Source of the DNA: JBCDCP01 sp039181495
GTDB lineage: Bacteria > Pseudomonadota > Alphaproteobacteria > Rhizobiales > Tepidamorphaceae
Reading direction: 5' to 3'
Assembly: GCA_039181495.1 (NCBI GenBank)
Contig: JBCDCP010000024.1
Span: 1 to 28,037, forward strand
DNA: 28,037 nt
Part shown: one piece after another, positions 23,550 to 28,037 of the stretch
Position numbering within the stretch: the stretch's first letter is position 1
Layout of the letters: the number at the start of each line of letters is the position of its first letter
Position numbers and translations under genes: made by a program
The notes under the pieces: generated by a model
What the model was told of the DNA's origin: nothing
The model's database searches: none
Seen by the model: the letters and a program-made list of their open reading frames with translations, nothing else

Positions 23550-24935
23550 ATGACTGCCGAATTTTCTGGTCACGCTGCTGTCAGCAACAAACAGGTCGAC
23601 AGCCCGAGCCGCACGAATATCACTGGTCGGCTGACGGCGCAGGAGGGTCTGCGAGCCCAGACGCTGGTCAATCTGCGTTGGATCGCCATTGTTGGGCAGT
23701 TCACGGCAATCGTCGTCGTGGCTTTCGGGATGGAGTTCTCGCTGCCGCTTGTGCCGGTGCTTGCGCTTGTCCTCACATCGGTGCTGCTCAACATCGCGAC
23801 CACACTGCGATTTCCGTCATCTGCACGGCTGGGACCTGAGGCCAGCCTTGCTTTGTTGGCCTATGATCTGCTGCAGCTTGGCGGCCTGCTCTATCTCACC
23901 GGTGGCATCAAGAACCCTTTTTCGATGCTGTTGATCGTTCCGGTCGTTATCTCGGCGGGGTCTTTGCCACTGCGCTACACGCTCGCGCTTGGCGGACTGG
24001 CCGTCGGCACCTCCGGTTTCCTCGCAGGGTTCCACCTTCCTCTACCCTGGCATGCGAGCGAGCCGTTCGTATTGCCGCCACTCTATCTGGCTGCAAGCTG
24101 GTTTGCCGTTCTGGCTACCCTTCTTTTTGCAGCAGTTTATGCATGGCGGGTTGCCGAGGAAGCACGCTCGTTATCCTATGCGCTCTCGGCCACCGAACTT
24201 GCTTTAACGCGCGAACAGCATCTATCTCAGCTTGATGGTATCGCTGCTGCAGCGGCGCACGAGCTGGGGACGCCGCTTGCGACCATCACTCTCGTTGTCA
24301 AGGAAATGCAGAAGGATCTCGCAGATCAGGCGGATTACACCGAGGATCTAACGCTTCTGGCTGAACAGACCCAACGCTGCCGCGATATCCTCTCGAAGAT
24401 CGGCTCACTGACCGAAGGTGAGGGCAACCCGTTCGCGCATCACAGCCTGACCGAATTGCTGCGCGAAACCAGTGCACCTCACACCGAATTCGGGATCGCC
24501 ATTGAAGTCTCGGCTGAAGGTGCGGGCGAAGAGCCGGTGTGGAGTCGTAACCCGGGACTGGAACATGGACTGGGCAACATTATTGAAAACGCTGTTGATT
24601 TCGCGCGAGACAGCGTCGAAGTACGAGCCCGATGGTCGGACGAGGTGGTCGAGATTCGGGTTACCGATGACGGGCCTGGTTTTCCACCGGACCGGCTGAC
24701 AAAGATCGGCGAGCCCGATCCAGCCGCTCAGCGCGCAGCCACCAAACGACAACGCGGCGATGATGCAAAGGGGCTCGGGCTTGGTTTGTTCATTGCCAAG
24801 ACATTGCTGGAACGCACTGGCGCTCAGATGACCTTTTCCAACCGCCCCGGCAGCCAAACAGGCGCGATCGTCAAAATCACCTGGACCCGAGCGGAGGCCG
24901 AACGCTGGCTGGCGGTCGACATGAATACTGTGTGA
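23550..24935 (+). CDS. regB: Redox-sensing histidine kinase RegB/ActS/PrrB
   Basis: RegB is a membrane histidine kinase that reads quinone-pool and thiol redox state and phosphorylates RegA. The protein has six hydrophobic segments in the first half (from NLRWIAIVGQFTAIVVVAF to ASWFAVLATLLFAAVYA). The quinone-binding heptapeptide GGIKNPF starts at residue 118. The phosphorylated His237 is in AAAAHELGTPLATI. Cys277 in QRCRDIL is the conserved redox-active cysteine, 40 residues after the His, the same spacing as His225/Cys265 in Rhodobacter capsulatus RegB. The ATPase domain has NIIENAVDFA, DDGPGFPP and GLGLGLFIAKTLL. ATG 23550 is chosen by family length (461 residues); upstream in-frame ATGs exist, with no better ribosome-binding site. 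Followed by regA on the same strand. Confidence 0.93.
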   Translation: MTAEFSGHAAVSNKQVDSPSRTNITGRLTAQEGLRAQTLVNLRWIAIVGQFTAIVVVAFGMEFSLPLVPVLALVLTSVLLNIATTLRFPSSARLGPEASLALLAYDLLQLGGLLYLTGGIKNPFSMLLIVPVVISAGSLPLRYTLALGGLAVGTSGFLAGFHLPLPWHASEPFVLPPLYLAASWFAVLATLLFAAVYAWRVAEEARSLSYALSATELALTREQHLSQLDGIAAAAAHELGTPLATITLVVKEMQKDLADQADYTEDLTLLAEQTQRCRDILSKIGSLTEGEGNPFAHHSLTELLRETSAPHTEFGIAIEVSAEGAGEEPVWSRNPGLEHGLGNIIENAVDFARDSVEVRARWSDEVVEIRVTDDGPGFPPDRLTKIGEPDPAAQRAATKRQRGDDAKGLGLGLFIAKTLLERTGAQMTFSNRPGSQTGAIVKITWTRAEAERWLAVDMNTV

Positions 24936-25095
24936 ACCAGCACTTGTAGGTATTGCGACGAAAACCGAACCAGAGCAGACCAAGGGGCAATGGGCGAACG
25001 AAACGTTGAGCACTATACTGTCAGCAACAGAACTTGACCGAAACTGGCGGCACTGGAGAATTAGAAAATGACGCGCCTTTTCAGGGCACATGATC

Positions 25096-25665
25096 ATGGC
25101 TGACACCGGTATGCCGGGGCCGGTGCGGCTCGAAGAAATTTCCGACAAGTCGATGCTCATCGTCGACGATGACCGCCCATTTCTGGACCGACTGGCGCGG
25201 GCCATGGAGAAGCGCGGTTTCAGCGTGCGCGCTGCCGACTCGGTGCGCGCCGCAATGGCCGAAGTGCAGTCCGAGCCCCCCGCCTTTGCCGTGATCGATA
25301 TGCGGCTTGAGGACGGCAATGGCCTGGGCGTACTCGAAAAGCTGGCAACCTTGCGCCCCGACGCACGCGCGATGGTCCTGACCGGCTACGGCAATCTTGC
25401 AACTGCCGTTTCGGCGGTAAAGCTCGGAGCAGTGAATTATCTCGCAAAACCCGCGGACGCCGACGAGATCGTCAATGCACTGCTGAGCGGATCGGAAAAG
25501 CCGGAACCGCCGCCCGAAAACCCGATGTCGGCTGACCGGGTACGTTGGGAGCACATCCAACGTGTCTATGAGCTCTGCGATCGGAATGTCTCGGAGACCG
25601 CGCGGCGACTGAACATGCACCGACGCACGCTGCAACGTATTCTGGCCAAACGCGCACCGCGCTGA
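25096..25665 (+). CDS. regA: Redox response regulator RegA/ActR/PrrA
   Basis: RegA is the DNA-binding partner of RegB and controls photosynthesis, carbon and nitrogen fixation, respiration or acid tolerance genes, depending on species. The receiver has the acidic pocket LIVDDDRPFLDRL, phosphoacceptor Asp68 in FAVIDMRLEDGNGL, VLTGYGNLATAV and the Lys in YLAKPAD. A Pro-rich linker (EKPEPPPENPMSAD), typical of the family, leads to a Fis-type helix-turn-helix NVSETARRLNMHRRTLQRIL at the C-terminus. Length of 189 residues is standard. ATG 25096 has AGGG 9 nt upstream; ATG 25090 would add two residues. It lies 160 bp after regB, so it may have its own promoter. No senC homologue is between them. 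Confidence 0.95.
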   Translation: MADTGMPGPVRLEEISDKSMLIVDDDRPFLDRLARAMEKRGFSVRAADSVRAAMAEVQSEPPAFAVIDMRLEDGNGLGVLEKLATLRPDARAMVLTGYGNLATAVSAVKLGAVNYLAKPADADEIVNALLSGSEKPEPPPENPMSADRVRWEHIQRVYELCDRNVSETARRLNMHRRTLQRILAKRAPR

Positions 25666-25692
25666 AATGGGTGAGGTCGTCGGACGTTCCCG

Positions 25693-28029
25693 CTAGGCAG
25701 CGTTCAGCTGCTTGAGGATCTGGTCTTTCGGGCCATCCGACACGATGCGTCCTGAATCGACCACGATCAGCCGGTCGACGAGTTTCAGGATCGGCGCCCG
25801 ATGAGTGGCGACGATCAGCGTCTTGCCCTCAAGCGCCGGGGCAAGGCGCTCGATAATCCCCGCTTCAAGACCATTGTCCATCGCCGCGGTTGGTTCATCC
25901 AGCAACAGCAGCGGCGGATCGCTCATCAGTGCTCGTGCCAGCGCTACCATCTGCCGTTCACCGCCCGATAGAGCTTCGCCTCGCGGACCGACGCTGGTGG
26001 AAAAACCCTTGGGAAGCCGGGCGGCCATGGCCCCAACGCCCGAGATCTCGATCGCCTTGCGGAATTTCGCCTCATCAAGCTTGTCGAGGCCGAAGCCCAG
26101 ATTGGCGTGCAGCGAACCTTCGAAAAGGGTCGTATCCTGGCGCATGAAACCGATGTCACGCCGCAGCACAGCTGGCGGGTAGTGGCGAATGTCGCGGCCA
26201 TCCAAAAGAATCGAGCCTTCATCGGGGTCATAGAGCCGTAGAATCAGCCGTAGAAGCGAACTCTTTCCGCTGCCGACACGCCCTATGATCCCGACCCGCT
26301 CACCTGGCTCGATTGAGAACCGTATCTCATCGACCGCCGGCGCTTCCGCGTCGGGATAGGAGAACCGGACCTGATGGAAGTCGATACGGCCGGTGATCGA
26401 GGATGGTGTGCGGGCGTCGTCGCCGGCATCTTCTTGCGCGGCATCAAGGACATGAATCAGGCCCTTGACCGAACGGGACACCTGCGACGCGCGCTCGACC
26501 AGTGCAATTGCCGCGGAAATCGGTCCGATAAGCCGGCCGACCAGCAACGATGACGCTGCTAACGCGCCGACCGTGATGGCGCCGGTGCCCACCTCATGGA
26601 CACCGATGATCAACACCATGACGATGACACCCTGAACGATCACCATCGAGGATTGCGATGAGAAGGCGCTCCAGAGCCGCATCTGATGGCTCTCGAAACC
26701 GCTCTCATCAGCGAGCCGTTCCCAACGGCGCAGCAGCATCCCGTGGGCCCCGGTCACCTTGACGGCTTCCAGTGCAGCGACCGTCTCAATAATCTGGTTG
26801 GATTGCTTCTGGCTGATCTCGGAGGATTTCACGACCGCCTTTGCCGCATGTCGATGCGCAATCAGGTGAAATGCAGCGAGGATACAGAGCCCGGCGATTG
26901 GCGCCAGAACTACCGCGCCCCCGATCAAGTACAGCACAGCCATCAAGACAAAAAAGAACGGCAGGTCGATCAACACTGCGACCATCAGCATCGGCGTCAG
27001 ATGGCAGATCTGATCGATATCGCGAACAAATTGCGACACTGGCCCTGCCTGACGCGGAGCATCGGCCATGCGGATTTGCGACAATCGCGAAAAATACCGC
27101 GCCTGCAGCGCCAGATAGGCGGCCGCCCCGCAAGCATCGACGAGCTTGAGCCGTACGAAGCGAATGGCGAGATCGAGTACCAGCGCAAGGATGATGCCCA
27201 GGGACAAGGCCCAAAGCGTTTCCATCGCCTTGTGCGGGATGATCCGGTCATAGACCGCCATAGTGAATAGCGGCAGAGACATCAGGAAGACGTAAGACAG
27301 CGATGCTGCAAGCAGGAGCTGGATGACGAGCTGACGTTTCTCTATCCAGATCGCCCTGATGACATCGACAAAGAGGGTGGCAGGGCTTTCTAGACGCTCA
27401 AACAAGGCCCGATCGGGGTGTGCGCCGCCAGCACCGGACGCGGAGCGATCCGAAATCGCCGATTTGGGGCGGACCCGGAATACGGCGCCGCCATAACGTG
27501 CTTCGACTGCTTCAGCTGAAATTGCCCGGACACCGGCCTCCGCCTCCGCATCGTAGAACAGCCCGTGCTCTGTCTCGCGCCTTTCAACCAGGCTTAGCGC
27601 TGACCCGTCCTCCAGCAACGCGATGCAGGGGAAGTCCGATTCCTCGAGCGAGGATAGTGGCCGCTCCTCACAGGCGACATCGGCATCGAGATGGCGAAAC
27701 GCTTCGGCCAATGCCAGAGGACTTGAAAGGTCGCTGTCACCCACAGCATCCGCAGCAGGAGTACTCTTGGCCGCCGAGGATGGCGGTTCGCCCGCCCAAC
27801 GCTGAGACAAACGGTTGATCTGGCTGAACAGATGGGCCGCACCGGGAAGCGGTGCTTCGGTCGCACTGGTCGGTGCTCCTTCGTCTTGGTCCGACTTGGT
27901 TTCGTGCGATATCCTGCCGATCGGAACCGGACCAACATCAGACGGTGCCGCTGCCAAGGCATCTGGCGGATGATCACCGGAATCCAACTCGACCCAGGTT
28001 GCAGCCACGGTGCGCTCGACGCCGAGCAT
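25693..28029 (-). CDS. Type I secretion system permease/ATPase (LssB-like ABC transporter)
   Basis: Inner-membrane ABC exporter that drives type I secretion of proteins, usually RTX-type, with a membrane-fusion protein and TolC-like porin. The N-terminal 90 residues are low-complexity. Residues about 115-195 (RPLSSLEESDFPCIALLEDG, then AISAEAVEARYGGAVFRVRP) form a C39-like domain without the catalytic Cys, so it would recognise but not cleave a substrate. The membrane domain starts at IWIEKRQLVIQLLLAASLSY. The ATPase has Walker A GRVGSGKSSLL, signature SGGERQMVALARAL and Walker B LLLLDEPTAAMD. The frame stays open to the window edge, so the start at 28029 is uncertain. It is convergent with regA, 27 bp apart. 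Partner genes must lie to the right. Confidence 0.9.
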   Translation of the reverse strand: MLGVERTVAATWVELDSGDHPPDALAAAPSDVGPVPIGRISHETKSDQDEGAPTSATEAPLPGAAHLFSQINRLSQRWAGEPPSSAAKSTPAADAVGDSDLSSPLALAEAFRHLDADVACEERPLSSLEESDFPCIALLEDGSALSLVERRETEHGLFYDAEAEAGVRAISAEAVEARYGGAVFRVRPKSAISDRSASGAGGAHPDRALFERLESPATLFVDVIRAIWIEKRQLVIQLLLAASLSYVFLMSLPLFTMAVYDRIIPHKAMETLWALSLGIILALVLDLAIRFVRLKLVDACGAAAYLALQARYFSRLSQIRMADAPRQAGPVSQFVRDIDQICHLTPMLMVAVLIDLPFFFVLMAVLYLIGGAVVLAPIAGLCILAAFHLIAHRHAAKAVVKSSEISQKQSNQIIETVAALEAVKVTGAHGMLLRRWERLADESGFESHQMRLWSAFSSQSSMVIVQGVIVMVLIIGVHEVGTGAITVGALAASSLLVGRLIGPISAAIALVERASQVSRSVKGLIHVLDAAQEDAGDDARTPSSITGRIDFHQVRFSYPDAEAPAVDEIRFSIEPGERVGIIGRVGSGKSSLLRLILRLYDPDEGSILLDGRDIRHYPPAVLRRDIGFMRQDTTLFEGSLHANLGFGLDKLDEAKFRKAIEISGVGAMAARLPKGFSTSVGPRGEALSGGERQMVALARALMSDPPLLLLDEPTAAMDNGLEAGIIERLAPALEGKTLIVATHRAPILKLVDRLIVVDSGRIVSDGPKDQILKQLNAA

Positions 28030-28037
28030 GGCGACGA

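Overview
The window is about 28 kb from a high-GC alphaproteobacterial chromosome. The evidence is the dnaA-dnaN-recF-gyrB replication cluster, an ubiE-ubiB-coaBC-dut operon and the enoyl-CoA hydratase-rpsT pair beside dnaA, a RegB/RegA (ActS/ActR) redox two-component pair, a DUF2852 protein, an intracellular PHA depolymerase, and one full CtrA-type site. I read it as a Hyphomicrobiales/Rhodobiaceae-like organism, but the sequence does not fix the family.

Layout. 1-4574, minus strand: a compact operon ubiE > ubiB > coaBC > dut > Rrf2-type regulator, the last cut by the left edge. 4671-6840, plus strand: mutM, enoyl-CoA hydratase and rpsT, ending in a clear terminator. 6841-7575: a 0.7-kb AT-rich stretch without a convincing gene, holding a second, orphan terminator and a 9-bp-arm palindrome. 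7576-7998: a small cytosolic rhodanese. 7999-15114: dnaA (behind a long, hairpin-rich leader), dnaN, recF and gyrB, followed by a small lipoprotein that overlaps the gyrB stop. 15659-17754: a LuxR-type receptor with a cluster of AATGAC half-sites in front of it, a non-coding stretch with three successive stem-loops, a single-domain response regulator and an exported rhodanese. 17812-20343: a perfect CtrA box, a 16-bp-arm hairpin and a bifunctional class A PBP. 20366-23265, minus strand: a YgjP-type metallopeptidase, a DUF2852 protein and phaZ. 23550-25665, plus strand: regB and regA. 25693-28029, minus strand: a type I secretion ABC transporter.

How the genes work together. Most are housekeeping: replication initiation and clamp loading, base-excision repair (mutM) and dUTP removal (dut), quinone synthesis (ubiE, ubiB), CoA synthesis (coaBC) and wall synthesis. 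The accessory or regulatory layer lies in the right half: quorum-sensing receptor, receiver protein, RegBA redox control divergent from phaZ, and protein export. I found no mobile element, CRISPR array, tRNA or rRNA. I also saw no convincing novel multi-gene system. The most unusual signals are regulatory: the recF start with no ATG, GTG or TTG in frame upstream of its conserved N-terminus, the structured dnaA leader, the AT-rich interval with an orphan terminator, the half-site array before luxR, and the stem-loops after it.
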